NCBI GenBank assembly: GCA_002437565.1
Contig: DJQL01000145.1
Location: forward strand, 1 to 17,572
Length of the DNA: 17,572 nt
Reading direction: 5' to 3'
From: Prevotella sp. UBA6387
Lineage (GTDB): Bacteria; Bacteroidota; Bacteroidia; Bacteroidales; Bacteroidaceae
Shown: positions 1 through 7,946 of the stretch, one piece after another
Position numbering within the stretch: position 1 is the first letter of the stretch
Layout of the letters: every line of letters starts with the position of its first letter
Made by a program: the position numbers and the translations under genes
The notes under the pieces: model-generated
What the model was told of the DNA's origin: nothing
The model's input: only the letters and a program-made list of their open reading frames with translations
The model's database searches: none

Positions 1-102
1 GAAACCATAATGGTGCTCTACGACACCACGAAGGGCGAGAAGGTCGGCTTCACACCCGAATGGCGCGCCATGATAGAGGGGTTCGAGGGGCGGAAACTCT
101 GA
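1..102 (+). CDS. C-terminal end of an unidentified protein (possibly a thioesterase)
   Basis: Frame 1 is open from the first base to a TGA at 100-102 and gives the last 33 residues of a protein whose start lies outside the window. The tail is mixed charged/hydrophobic and contains VLYDTTKGEKVGFTPEWRAM. A short strand, a Lys/Gly turn, then 'PEW' and a final amphipathic helix resemble the end of small hot-dog-fold acyl-CoA thioesterases. That is an impression from a short stretch, not an identification. The gene converges on the minus-strand ATPase gene, and a hairpin terminator at 166-204 follows 63 bases after the stop. Real coding is likely because the frame stays open to the edge and ends just before a terminator. 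Confidence 0.55.
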   Translation, partial: ETIMVLYDTTKGEKVGFTPEWRAMIEGFEGRKL

Positions 103-165
103 CGCATATAAATGCCATGAATGAAAGCGTGCAATAGTAAACTCATAACAAAACATATTGCCAAC

Positions 166-204
166 AAAAAAGCGAAGCTCTCATGTCGGGAGCTTCGCTT
201 TTTT
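166..204. terminator. Bidirectional rho-independent terminator between convergent genes
   Basis: A 10-base stem, AGCGAAGCTC (171-180) with GAGCTTCGCT (190-199), closes a 9-base loop. It is flanked by a run of A on the left (166-170) and a run of T on the right (200-204), so it has a U-tract on either strand. It lies between the plus-strand gene ending at 102 and the minus-strand gene ending at 262, as expected for a shared terminator. The stem core closely resembles the hairpins at 2397-2433 and 7885-7925. Confidence 0.85.
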
Positions 205-261
205 GTAGTTTATCTATATATAATCCGTTGGCGGAATTAATTCAAGTTGATAAATACCAGC

Positions 262-2010
262 CTACACCTCGTCCATCCTCCACAACTTCCAACCGTCAAA
301 TTGCATGATAATCTTGTGCAGCGTCGTGCCCTGTCGCAGTGCCTCCACCCTCGGGGCTTCGGCATAGTGGTTTATTTGCCTTTCGGCATCCTGCCATTGT
401 TTCCCTATCCGTGCGGCATAGCGTTCTTTTTCCTCGCCTTTCTCCCTCTTCGGCAAAAGCTTCAGTTCCAAAATATAACTGTGCTTGGTGGGATAATGGG
501 TGAGGTCGGGCAAGAGGAAGAAATCACAATAGCCATGATTGAGTTCCAACTCCGGTGCCGTGTAGTAATAGGGATCCAAACTGAGATAAGCCATGAAGAA
601 GCCTTGCAGGTTTCGCTCAGCTTCTATGCCGTCGCGCACCGATGACACTTTCTCGTAGGCATCGGCCATGTGCTCCAACACCTCACGCCACTTGCCATCG
701 AAGGCCATATAGGTGTACATCGTGATGAGGTCGCTTGTGTTGATATGCCTCACTTCTTGATACTCGTCGCGCAGGAAACCGTAATACTGCTTGCGTACGT
801 TGTTGTTGGGGATGCCCAATATGATCTGGCTACCCAATACGCCCTTGATGGTCAGCATGCCGTAATAGAACAGAAGGCTCGGGAACACCTCGGGGTCGGT
901 GATGTCGTGAGCAGGGAACGTGGTGAAGAGCTGGGCAGCTATCTCGCCTTTCTCGGCGATGGTGCGTATCACGCCCTTGCGGTCGCCGTCCATCTTGTCG
1001 AGCTGTAGCAGCTTCTTCATCTTGTTGTAGTCGGTCTTCGTGTTGGGGTCTATCATTTCCTCTGGAGACCGTCCGTAGCTCATGTAGTTGCGCAGGTAAT
1101 AGATTACCATGTCGCAATTGAACACCTTGCTCTGGGTGAAGAAAGCATCCTTGGAGAAGCAATAGTTGTCGTACCACGGCGTCATCTCTTTCACCACCGC
1201 GTCAACGTCACAGTCGGGGCGAACCTCGCCCGTGCCCTTGTAATAATTGAAGATGTCATATACATCCTCCGTGGAGAATCCAAGCATCTGGTTGAACTCT
1301 GGCTTGGTGGAGATATGCCATCCTATGTTGAATCCGCTCGTCACGTCGTCGAGTGTCACGGGGCTCACGCCTGTGATGAAAATACGCTCGAAAGTTCCCT
1401 TGAACTTCTTGAAAATGTCGCGGTAAAAGCCCTCGGCGTGGGTTATCGCCCAATACACCTTCTCGCCTCGTTCGTTGAGCACGGTATTGGTGAAGTTGTC
1501 ATATTCGTCTATAATGAGGTAGAGGGGATAGCCCTTGGCTTTCGCCTCATTCTGGATAATCGCGAGCTTACCGCCTGCGTCCTTCGCCGCATAGACGCTC
1601 TGCTTGATCGAGTCAGAATAATGCTCATCATAGTAACGGACGAAGCCATCCAGTTGCACACCCAAATAAAAGTTGAACTTTTCCTCCAATTCGTCTATGT
1701 TGCCCCCAACCATAGAGAAGTCGAGGAACAGCACCTGGTACCTGCCACGAGAGGGCGTTGGATGTTTGCCGATCCAGAGGTTGCCAAACCACTGGTCAAA
1801 CTTGTCCTTCGTACGGCAGTCATAATAAGAATGGAGCATGCCCAGGAAGACGCTCTTGCCGAAACGCCTGGGACGGATGAAGATGATGTACCGCGCCTGC
1901 TTCTCCAGTTCCGGGATGTACATGGTCTTGTCCACATAGTATAGGTTTTGCTCTACCATTGTCCGAAAATCGGAGACTCCGTAGGGGACTTCCTTGACAT
2001 TCTGCACCAT
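262..2010 (-). CDS. AAA-ATPase-like protein with C-terminal PD-(D/E)XK nuclease-fold domain
   Basis: This 582-residue protein has no signal peptide or membrane segment and should be cytoplasmic. The N-terminal half matches the AAA-ATPase-like family (PF09820 type): the YYVDKT motif at about 24-29, a Walker A of the form RPRRFGKS (46-53), a Walker B LIIDEYD (165-171), and FITGVSPV (211-218) in the sensor-like position. The C-terminal part carries a PD-(D/E)XK signature (PF08011 type): an acidic strand around 487-489, GYCDFFLLPD with D496, then LELK with E515 and K517. All key residues of both domains appear intact and the length is normal for the family. The family is widespread and often multicopy in gut Bacteroidetes and Clostridia. 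Its biological role is not established, and a nuclease activity is inferred from the fold only. The gene stands alone, with its own promoter candidate (2041-2072) and terminator (166-204). The start at 2010 gives the usual N-terminus directly before the first conserved motif. Confidence 0.9.
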   Translation of the reverse strand: MVQNVKEVPYGVSDFRTMVEQNLYYVDKTMYIPELEKQARYIIFIRPRRFGKSVFLGMLHSYYDCRTKDKFDQWFGNLWIGKHPTPSRGRYQVLFLDFSMVGGNIDELEEKFNFYLGVQLDGFVRYYDEHYSDSIKQSVYAAKDAGGKLAIIQNEAKAKGYPLYLIIDEYDNFTNTVLNERGEKVYWAITHAEGFYRDIFKKFKGTFERIFITGVSPVTLDDVTSGFNIGWHISTKPEFNQMLGFSTEDVYDIFNYYKGTGEVRPDCDVDAVVKEMTPWYDNYCFSKDAFFTQSKVFNCDMVIYYLRNYMSYGRSPEEMIDPNTKTDYNKMKKLLQLDKMDGDRKGVIRTIAEKGEIAAQLFTTFPAHDITDPEVFPSLLFYYGMLTIKGVLGSQIILGIPNNNVRKQYYGFLRDEYQEVRHINTSDLITMYTYMAFDGKWREVLEHMADAYEKVSSVRDGIEAERNLQGFFMAYLSLDPYYYTAPELELNHGYCDFFLLPDLTHYPTKHSYILELKLLPKREKGEEKERYAARIGKQWQDAERQINHYAEAPRVEALRQGTTLHKIIMQFDGWKLWRMDEV

Positions 2011-2040
2011 AGTCGTTTCGTTTGAATTAATCTGACATCA

Positions 2041-2072
2041 CAAAGTTAATGCTAAAAAACGATATAGTCAAA
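2041..2072 (-). promoter_or_regulatory. Bacteroidetes-type promoter for the ATPase gene
   Basis: On the minus strand TTTG (2072-2069) is followed after 20 bases by TAACTTTG (2048-2041), an exact match to the Bacteroidetes -33/-7 pattern TTTG...TAnnTTTG. Transcription would start near 2034, giving a leader of about 25 bases before the ATG at 2010. Two further -7-like octamers (2069-2076 and 2080-2087) occur just upstream, so the region may have alternative starts or simply be rich in A and T. Confidence 0.65.
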
Positions 2073-2250
2073 TTTACGGCAAATATAATCCTTAAAAAGT
2101 TGAGCTTAGGTGGGCATGTCTGCAATATGACTACCTGGTGAGACATCGAGCCATTTATGAGGCAAGCCACATATTCTCGCCACACATGACAAACGGCATC
2201 GCGAAGGAACATAAGTCGTACGACGTCCGCACGCTGCGCCACCGAAAACG

Positions 2251-2343
2251 CGTCGGCCTTACGCTTGAATCGCGACGCGATTCAAGCGTAAAGGCAACGC
2301 GATTCAAGCGTGAAGGCATCGCGATTCAAGTGTGAAGCCGACG
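2251..2343. repeat. 93-base element: three 22-base direct repeats plus one inverted copy
   Basis: Three head-to-tail copies of a 22-base unit beginning CGCGATTCAAGCGT start at 2276, 2298 and 2320, with a period of exactly 22 and no spacer. Copies 1 and 2 differ by two bases; copy 3 diverges towards its end. A fourth copy lies inverted at 2251-2274. It forms a palindrome with copy 1 (2259-2291): 16-base perfect arms, TTACGCTTGAATCGCG and its complement, around a single A. The inverted copy also matches copy 3 at 21 of 24 positions (2251-2274 against 2320-2343), so the element is bounded by GTCGGC at one end and GCCGAC at the other. The unit could therefore fold in alternative ways. It sits between a terminator and a promoter, so it is probably not in a main transcript. 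The function is unknown; a dispersed intergenic repeat is the simplest reading. Confidence 0.85.
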
Positions 2344-2396
2344 GCCAAACATAGCCACATGGCAACAAACTGATAATAAGCACATTACCCTCAAAT

Positions 2397-2433
2397 AAAA
2401 AGCGAGGTTCACGTTTGTGAACCTCGCTTTTTT
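2397..2433 (-). terminator. Rho-independent terminator of the susCD1 operon
   Basis: A perfect 12-base stem, AGCGAGGTTCAC (2401-2412) with GTGAACCTCGCT (2417-2428), closes a GTTT loop. A runs (2397-2400) and T runs (2429-2433) flank it. It lies 45 bases past the stop of the minus-strand susD at 2478. The symmetrical A/T flanks would also let it act on the plus strand. Confidence 0.85.
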
Positions 2434-2477
2434 GATATTGTGCCCTGCAAGGGCTTGCCACGATACGGAATATTACA

Positions 2478-4217
2478 TCATTGCTTCACGCCGCTCAACT
2501 TGTAGTAGTTGTCCTTAGCCCAGAACAGCTTGGTGTAATAACCATAAGTATCACTACTATCATAATACTTTTTAACGGCATTACTCCAGTTTACCTGGTT
2601 ATAGTTCTGCTCGTCGCTTGGATAAGGCAGACGGTTGGCTGGCTTCGGATAGTTTGTCGTGATGCCGTCCTCTGAGAATGTGACCTCTGGATAGCCAGTG
2701 CGACGTGTCACGTTCCAAGCCTCAAGCGTGTTGGTCCAGCTATAGTTGAGCCAAAGCTGTGTGGCAATGGCTTTCTGCGTTGGCTGCCAAACGCTGTTGG
2801 CATACGCCAATATTGCCTCGTCTGACGGCTTCACGCATTCGCGGTGGCTGCGGTAGCTGTCGTTAGGATTCTTCGCGTCAAAGAACGAGCTTGTGGTCTT
2901 GACGTTCCAATAATAGTCGGTCGACTGCTTGACACCATTCACAAAGCACTCCTTAGCCTTCGATGGGTCCGCGGCCACGCCATAACCCATGAGATAGGCT
3001 TCGGCCTTAGACAGGCTAACCTCGGCTGCGCCAATCCAAAGACCAAAGGTGTTTTGGTTGCCATCATACTCCTTGACACCAGCATAGGCTGTAGAGTCGA
3101 GCGTGCAATAGTAACCGGCACCCGTAATGCCACGTTTTGCGTATTCTTGTATCTTCTCGGAAGCGATGTTGGAAATTTCCTGGTTCGACTTTGTCACGTC
3201 GTAAGAGATGTACTCCCCATCGGGGTTCGGGTCGAGCAACACGGTTATACGTGGGTCGGTGCCAGCATCAGGCTTGCCGTTTGCAGGAAGGTTCATGGCG
3301 TCAAGGTAAGCCTGCGACGGTGTGTAGCCACCATGCAGGGCTTGCGAGAGCGACTTGCCGAAGTTGAAAGTGTCGGTGTTTGTGCTCGGATCAACGCCCA
3401 TGTTGTCGTCATTGCTTTCGATGACAGGATACTTGCTCGGGTTGTTGAGCACTTCCGCTATTGCAGCCTTGGCCTCACTCACGAGGTCGCCGTTGGTGGC
3501 GAGGTGCAGGGCGATGCGCAGACGCAGTGAGTTGATGTACTTCTGCCATAACGCCACGTTGCCGGCCGCGCGCGTGTAGTCCTTGTTCTTCAGACTTGTC
3601 TGTGCCACGGCGTTGGGGCCGCCGTTAGCAAAGTAGTCGCCAGCCTCTTTAAGGTCAGTCAGGATTTGCTTGTACAGCTCGGTGTCGTCATCGTACACGT
3701 CTTTCTCCTTTGAACCAGAATAGTCGCTGTTCTCCCAAAGCGTGCCCGAGCCGCTGAATGGGACGCTGCCGAAAAGCGACAGCATCTCATGGAGCTGCGC
3801 GTCTATCAACGTGCGCGAGAGAATGAGGAACACCTCATTGTTCGCTTTCTGCTCGTCGCTCAGCCCGTTGTAAGTCTTCTGGAGGAGACGATACTGCGTG
3901 AGCATATCGTAGAACTCCTTCCAACGATCGTTGTAACGAGGCTCGCCCGCGCCCATGAAACGACCCTTGCCGTTTGAGCTGCCAAAGATGCCAGAGTAGA
4001 TTCCCGATGTTGACATTTGGCAATAATAGCGGTAATAAATGGGGTTCATCCACGTGTTGCCTTTGGCAAGCACGGCCGTGAACACGTCGGGCACGGTGGC
4101 CGACTTTGTGGTGGATGGATTTTGGTACTTTTCGGTGTAGTCCAAATCAGAACAAGCACCAAGAGTAAGGACAGCCAATCCTGTCACCAATATCGATGAA
4201 AATATATTCTTTTTCAT
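2478..4217 (-). CDS. SusD/RagB-family outer-membrane lipoprotein (SusD-like_2 type), pair 1
   Basis: This 579-residue lipoprotein is predicted to sit on the outer leaflet of the outer membrane as the substrate-capturing lid of the SusC channel encoded just upstream. It has a Lys-rich start, a hydrophobic segment and a lipobox ending LTLGAC, with the lipidated cysteine at C22. The rest looks like the SusD-like_2 class rather than classical starch SusD. It has a helical block around 132-155 ending LFGSVPF, the motif WQKYINSLRLRIALHLA (224-240) shared in form with the second SusD here, and a C-terminal RRTGYP followed by RLPYPSDEQNYNQVNW. The gene begins 43 bases after the susC stop and a terminator follows it, so the two form one operon. 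The substrate cannot be deduced: no degradative enzyme accompanies the pair. The start is secure because the signal sequence begins at once. Confidence 0.9.
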   Translation of the reverse strand: MKKNIFSSILVTGLAVLTLGACSDLDYTEKYQNPSTTKSATVPDVFTAVLAKGNTWMNPIYYRYYCQMSTSGIYSGIFGSSNGKGRFMGAGEPRYNDRWKEFYDMLTQYRLLQKTYNGLSDEQKANNEVFLILSRTLIDAQLHEMLSLFGSVPFSGSGTLWENSDYSGSKEKDVYDDDTELYKQILTDLKEAGDYFANGGPNAVAQTSLKNKDYTRAAGNVALWQKYINSLRLRIALHLATNGDLVSEAKAAIAEVLNNPSKYPVIESNDDNMGVDPSTNTDTFNFGKSLSQALHGGYTPSQAYLDAMNLPANGKPDAGTDPRITVLLDPNPDGEYISYDVTKSNQEISNIASEKIQEYAKRGITGAGYYCTLDSTAYAGVKEYDGNQNTFGLWIGAAEVSLSKAEAYLMGYGVAADPSKAKECFVNGVKQSTDYYWNVKTTSSFFDAKNPNDSYRSHRECVKPSDEAILAYANSVWQPTQKAIATQLWLNYSWTNTLEAWNVTRRTGYPEVTFSEDGITTNYPKPANRLPYPSDEQNYNQVNWSNAVKKYYDSSDTYGYYTKLFWAKDNYYKLSGVKQ

Positions 4218-4260
4218 GTCGTTTTCTTATTTCATGTCTCTTTTGGATACATATTTATGT

Positions 4261-7200
4261 TTAGAAGCTTGCACGCAGTGAGACTCCGAACGTGCGGGCA
4301 CTTGCCGTGGAACCGCCGATGATTGACTGGTAGATCCAGTTGGTGCCGTCGGTTGTCTCTGAGTCGAACAACTTCATTGAACGGTAGATGTAGAACGGGT
4401 TGCGTGCGAATGCGGAAACAGTAAGGTTGTTGCAAGCGAACTTCTTGGTGAGCGACCTCGGCAAGGTGTATGCCAAGCTAATCTCACGACACTTGACGTA
4501 AGAGTTTTTCTGGATGGCATCAGCATAGCTCTGTGTTGCGCCCGAACCCCAACCATAAAGGCCGTCATTGGCCTCGAACTGTGTGACGATGATGTCGTTT
4601 GGCGTTCCGTCTTCCTTCACGCCTGGCAGGATGAGACCGTTGTCCCATACATAGTGGCCGTCGATCATGGTCTCGCCACGCTTGTAGTTCTGTATTTGCG
4701 AGGCATCCACGCGAACGAGGCTTGCCTTGTCGGTAACCTTGTCGGTCTTGCTGTAGTAGAATATACCGCCGGTCTTGGCGTCACGAACGCCAACGGCATC
4801 GGTGATGTTACCAACCGACATCATGTACTGCCACGGCAAGTTGAGCACGTCACCACCGATGCGGAAGTCGAAGTTCACGTTAAGAGTCCAGTTCTTGTAG
4901 CTCAGGCTTGTGCCGAATCCGCCAGTGAGCTTAGGCATGGCGTTACCAACCTTGTGCATCTCGGTCTTGTCGGCAATGCGCAGACCATCAGAGCCTATGA
5001 GATACTGGCCGGTCTTCTCGTCTTTCTTCCATGTCCACGCGTACCAGTCGCCCATGGACTCACCCACGTGCGACTCAAGACGCACGGCACCGTCGGTGCT
5101 GTAATGCTCAAGGCGGTCAAGGCCGTCGGCAAGTTTCTTCACCTTGTTCTGGTTCCATGCGATGTTGGCACGAAGATCCCACTGCCAGTCCTTGTTCACG
5201 ATAGGAGTGCCGTTTACGCTGAACTCGATACCCTTGTTGGTCAAGTCGCCCACGTTCATCCACATGCTGCGGCCACCCATTGAGGCGGCTGCCGATGTCT
5301 GAAGGATCTGGTCTTTGATGTCGTTGCTATAGAAGTTGAACTCGAAGCCCAAGCGGTTGTTGAGGAACTTGTTCTCGATACCGATTTCAAACTCGCGCTT
5401 TTTCTCAGGAGTAAGGCTCTCGTTGCCAATGCTTGTTGGCACATATATGTACGTGTATGAGTTGTCACGGTTCAGTGTCTCGGCATTCAGCACGAGGTTG
5501 GCCTTGTACAGTTCAGGTGCGTTACCCACGACACCGTAAGACAGGCGAACCTTGCCATAGTTCCACCACCTCGGGCGCTTCTCCTTGAGAAGCTCGGTGT
5601 ACAGGACGCTTCCGCTTACTGACGGATACCAGAATGAGTTGTGACCCTTTGCGAGCGTGGAAGTCTTCTCCTGGCGGAGCGATGCCTCAATGTATGCCCA
5701 GTTGTCGTAGCCATAGCTTGCGGTGAGGAACATACCCGTGCGGAGCAATTCTTGCTTGTTCATGCTGGCGTTCTTCGTGCCTACGGATGCGGCAAGGTCG
5801 AACCAGTTTTCCTGCAACAAGCCGTTCTGCGTGCTCACGGCACTCTGATACAGGTTCTCCTGACGCGCGTTCCAACCGAAGTTGGCCATGACGTTATGCT
5901 TCTCGGCAAATGTCTTGTCGAACATCAACATGGCATCGCCGTATACGATCTTGTACTGGTAGTTCTGCAGGCCGTAAGAGTCGGAGTAGTGGCCATCGGT
6001 AGAGAACGAGTGCGCGTTCTCGGCCCTGTTCTTGTTCTCGGTCTTGTCGGTCGTGAGGTCGGCAGCGAGACGCGCGCTCAGTTTCAAGCCAGGGACGATT
6101 TGCCACGTAGGGTTCACTGAGCCGATGAAACGGTTGTGCTGTTCTTCCTGGGTCTTGCCGAAGATATTCCAGAAGTACTCGCTCATCAACGACGTGGAAC
6201 CCATCGGGGTATAGAGGAACTGCTCGTCGGGAGTCACCGTCTGGTCGGTACCGCCGTTTATCAATGCTATGGAGTTCATGTAGCCCGCGCTTGTCATGGT
6301 GTGTTCGCGGATATACTTCACGTCGGTGAAGCCGCCCATCATGCCCGAGTAGTTGTTGGTAAGGCGTGAGATACGGTATGGGCGGTTCTTGATGTACTGC
6401 GACGTGTAAGTGGCGCTATAGTTCAGTTGTATGTTCTTGGTAACGTCGAACGCTCCGCTCAAGTTGAAGTTGTGCTTGCGGTTGTTCGAGTTGTACTGCA
6501 TCGGCAGGACATCGTTGTAGGTGTATGAGAAACGAACGTTATTGCGCTCGGTGCTGTTTGTCAACGCGATGTTGTATGTCTGGTTCACGCCCGTGCGGAA
6601 AATGTCGTTCCACTGGTTGTGGTCAATGGGAGTGAACTCACGCTCCGTGCCGTCGAAGTAAGTGACTTTCTTGCTCTTGTCATAACGCGCGCCGTAAGAA
6701 TAATATGTCTCGCGGTTGGTCGTGGTGATAGGATTGCCGTTGAGGTCCATACGCGTGGTGCGGAATCCCGTCAACGCACTCTGGTCCTTGTCTCCAAGAA
6801 CGTAGTTGTCGTAGCCGGGGCCGAACTCTTTCTGTATCTCAGGCATATAAGCTACACGGTCTATGCTCACGTTGGCACTGAAGTCGACGTGCGTGCCGCC
6901 GCCCTTCTGTCCTTTCTTTGTAGTGATCATTACAACACCGTTGGCTGCCTCAGAACCATAAAGTGCCGACGCAGCCGCGCCTTTAAGGATGGAGATGTTC
7001 TCCACATCCTCTGGGTTGATGTCCACAAGACCGTTTGACTCGATGCGCTGGCTTGTCCAGTAGTCGTTGTTGTTGGCATTGCCATTGTGGATAGGCACAC
7101 CGTCAAGCACGATCAAGGGTTGAGTATTGCCGGAGATGGAGGAAAGACCACGGACAGATATGGACACCGCTGACGTGCCGCCACCCGGAGCCGACTGTAT

Positions 7201-7710
7201 GCGCACGCCTGTGGCCTTGCCATAGAGTCCGTCTGCGATGTTGCTTGAACCTGTCCTGGTGAGGTCTGCCGCGCCGATAGTGCTCACGGCATAGCCCAAT
7301 TTCTTGGCGTCTTTCTTGATACCAAGGGCTGTCACCACGACTTCATCAAGAGCCTTTGAGTCGTCTTCAAGTGTCACTTTCAGTTCCTGGCCTTGGTATG
7401 TGACCTCAGCTGGGGTCATGCCAATCGACGTGATGCGAAGCACATCACCCTTTTTGACATTCTTGAGCGTGAATTTACCGTCTACATCGGTAACGGCTCC
7501 AACTCCTGCCTTGCCCTTGATTGATACGGAAGCACCAATCATTGGTTCTCCCGATGCATCTACAACGATACCTTTGCATTGCGCGTCTTGTTTCACGTCT
7601 TGCGCCTCGTTGACAGAGGTCACCGTGCCTGCATAAGCCGTGTTACCCCCCCCAATGGCCATTGAAGTGAGTGCGAGCAGCATGCCGACTGTTTGTACTC
7701 GTTTTGACAT
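4261..7710 (-). CDS. SusC/RagA-family TonB-dependent outer-membrane transporter, pair 1
   Basis: This 1149-residue protein is a TonB-linked 22-strand-type beta-barrel importer. Residues 1-27 are a signal peptide ending AYA. A polar spacer of about 17 residues follows, then a carboxypeptidase-regulatory-like domain (about 45-117) with the GEPMIGASVSIKG and VTDVDGKFTL signatures. A Ton-box region lies at LDEVVVTALG (121-130) and the plug spans about 135-268, with SVRGLSSISG, LIVLDGVPI and ILKGAAASALYGSEAANGVVMITTKKG. The remainder is barrel, ending in RASF with the terminal Phe expected for BAM-dependent insertion. It is about 100 residues longer than the second SusC here, partly through the N-terminal spacer and otherwise in the barrel and loops. 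It is the first gene of a two-gene operon with susD downstream. No frameshift is seen. The imported compound is unknown. Confidence 0.95.
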   Translation of the reverse strand: MSKRVQTVGMLLALTSMAIGGGNTAYAGTVTSVNEAQDVKQDAQCKGIVVDASGEPMIGASVSIKGKAGVGAVTDVDGKFTLKNVKKGDVLRITSIGMTPAEVTYQGQELKVTLEDDSKALDEVVVTALGIKKDAKKLGYAVSTIGAADLTRTGSSNIADGLYGKATGVRIQSAPGGGTSAVSISVRGLSSISGNTQPLIVLDGVPIHNGNANNNDYWTSQRIESNGLVDINPEDVENISILKGAAASALYGSEAANGVVMITTKKGQKGGGTHVDFSANVSIDRVAYMPEIQKEFGPGYDNYVLGDKDQSALTGFRTTRMDLNGNPITTTNRETYYSYGARYDKSKKVTYFDGTEREFTPIDHNQWNDIFRTGVNQTYNIALTNSTERNNVRFSYTYNDVLPMQYNSNNRKHNFNLSGAFDVTKNIQLNYSATYTSQYIKNRPYRISRLTNNYSGMMGGFTDVKYIREHTMTSAGYMNSIALINGGTDQTVTPDEQFLYTPMGSTSLMSEYFWNIFGKTQEEQHNRFIGSVNPTWQIVPGLKLSARLAADLTTDKTENKNRAENAHSFSTDGHYSDSYGLQNYQYKIVYGDAMLMFDKTFAEKHNVMANFGWNARQENLYQSAVSTQNGLLQENWFDLAASVGTKNASMNKQELLRTGMFLTASYGYDNWAYIEASLRQEKTSTLAKGHNSFWYPSVSGSVLYTELLKEKRPRWWNYGKVRLSYGVVGNAPELYKANLVLNAETLNRDNSYTYIYVPTSIGNESLTPEKKREFEIGIENKFLNNRLGFEFNFYSNDIKDQILQTSAAASMGGRSMWMNVGDLTNKGIEFSVNGTPIVNKDWQWDLRANIAWNQNKVKKLADGLDRLEHYSTDGAVRLESHVGESMGDWYAWTWKKDEKTGQYLIGSDGLRIADKTEMHKVGNAMPKLTGGFGTSLSYKNWTLNVNFDFRIGGDVLNLPWQYMMSVGNITDAVGVRDAKTGGIFYYSKTDKVTDKASLVRVDASQIQNYKRGETMIDGHYVWDNGLILPGVKEDGTPNDIIVTQFEANDGLYGWGSGATQSYADAIQKNSYVKCREISLAYTLPRSLTKKFACNNLTVSAFARNPFYIYRSMKLFDSETTDGTNWIYQSIIGGSTASARTFGVSLRASF

Positions 7711-7784
7711 AAAAATACAAATTATAGTTAATGATAAAGATTGCTCTTTAGTAGGTTCTCACTATTCTATGCAACTCTACGCTG

Positions 7785-7818
7785 CAAATTTAAAACTTTT
7801 CTTACAAATATTACGAAA
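7785..7818 (-). promoter_or_regulatory. Candidate promoter for susCD pair 1
   Basis: The minus strand reads TAAATTTG at 7792-7785, a match to the TAnnTTTG -7 element. The -33 position has only a partial match (TTCG at 7817-7814, 21 bases upstream). Transcription would start near 7778 and leave a leader of about 68 bases before the ATG at 7710. The surroundings (7711-7861) are very A/T-rich, which raises the chance of a coincidental match. The weak -33 would fit a promoter that needs an activator, but this is inference. Confidence 0.45.
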
Positions 7819-7884
7819 TAATTACAAAAAAGTTTATTCCGATAACATTTTTTTATTTTAGCAGGCAAACGCAAGAAAGTACAT

Positions 7885-7925
7885 CAAAAAAAAGCGAGAC
7901 TCTCGCTTGGGAGCCTCGCTTTTTT
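7885..7925 (-). terminator. Rho-independent terminator of the susCD2 operon
   Basis: A stem with one mismatch pairs AGCGAGACTCTC (7893-7904) with GGGAGCCTCGCT (7909-7920) around a 4-base loop. A-rich flank lies on the left and a T run on the right. It lies just past the stop of the minus-strand susD2 (7947) and upstream of the pair 1 promoter, so it should separate the two operons. The A/T flanks again make it symmetrical. Confidence 0.8.
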
Positions 7926-7946
7926 ATCGTTTTTATCTATATAAGG

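Larger units (their letters stand above)
2011..2477. other. 467-base intergenic region: promoter, repeat element, terminator
   Basis: No convincing gene lies here. From left to right it holds the ATPase promoter (2041-2072), about 180 bases with no recognisable feature, a structured repeat element (2251-2343), the terminator of the susCD1 operon (2397-2433), and a small GCCCT/AGGGC hairpin with a 3-base loop (2442-2454) between that terminator and the susD stop. Open frames across this stretch, such as plus-strand 2138-2335, read straight through the repeats and show no family resemblance. Confidence 0.7.

Noticed and set aside
236..2034. Possible target-site duplication (GAATTAAT at both ends of the ATPase gene)
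   Set aside because: The shared octamer is A/T-rich and partly palindromic, there are no terminal inverted repeats and no transposase, so insertion as a mobile element is not supported.
2138..2335. Small plus-strand frame of 65 codons in the intergenic region
   Set aside because: Its second half is simply the translation of the 22-base repeats, and no promoter or plausible ribosome site was seen.
2276..2341. CRISPR array
   Set aside because: The repeats are directly adjacent with no spacers, there is an inverted copy, and no cas gene is present.
7711..7946. ECF sigma / anti-sigma genes or a small regulator between the two transport pairs
   Set aside because: The gap is 236 bases and A/T-rich and holds only a promoter candidate and a terminator.
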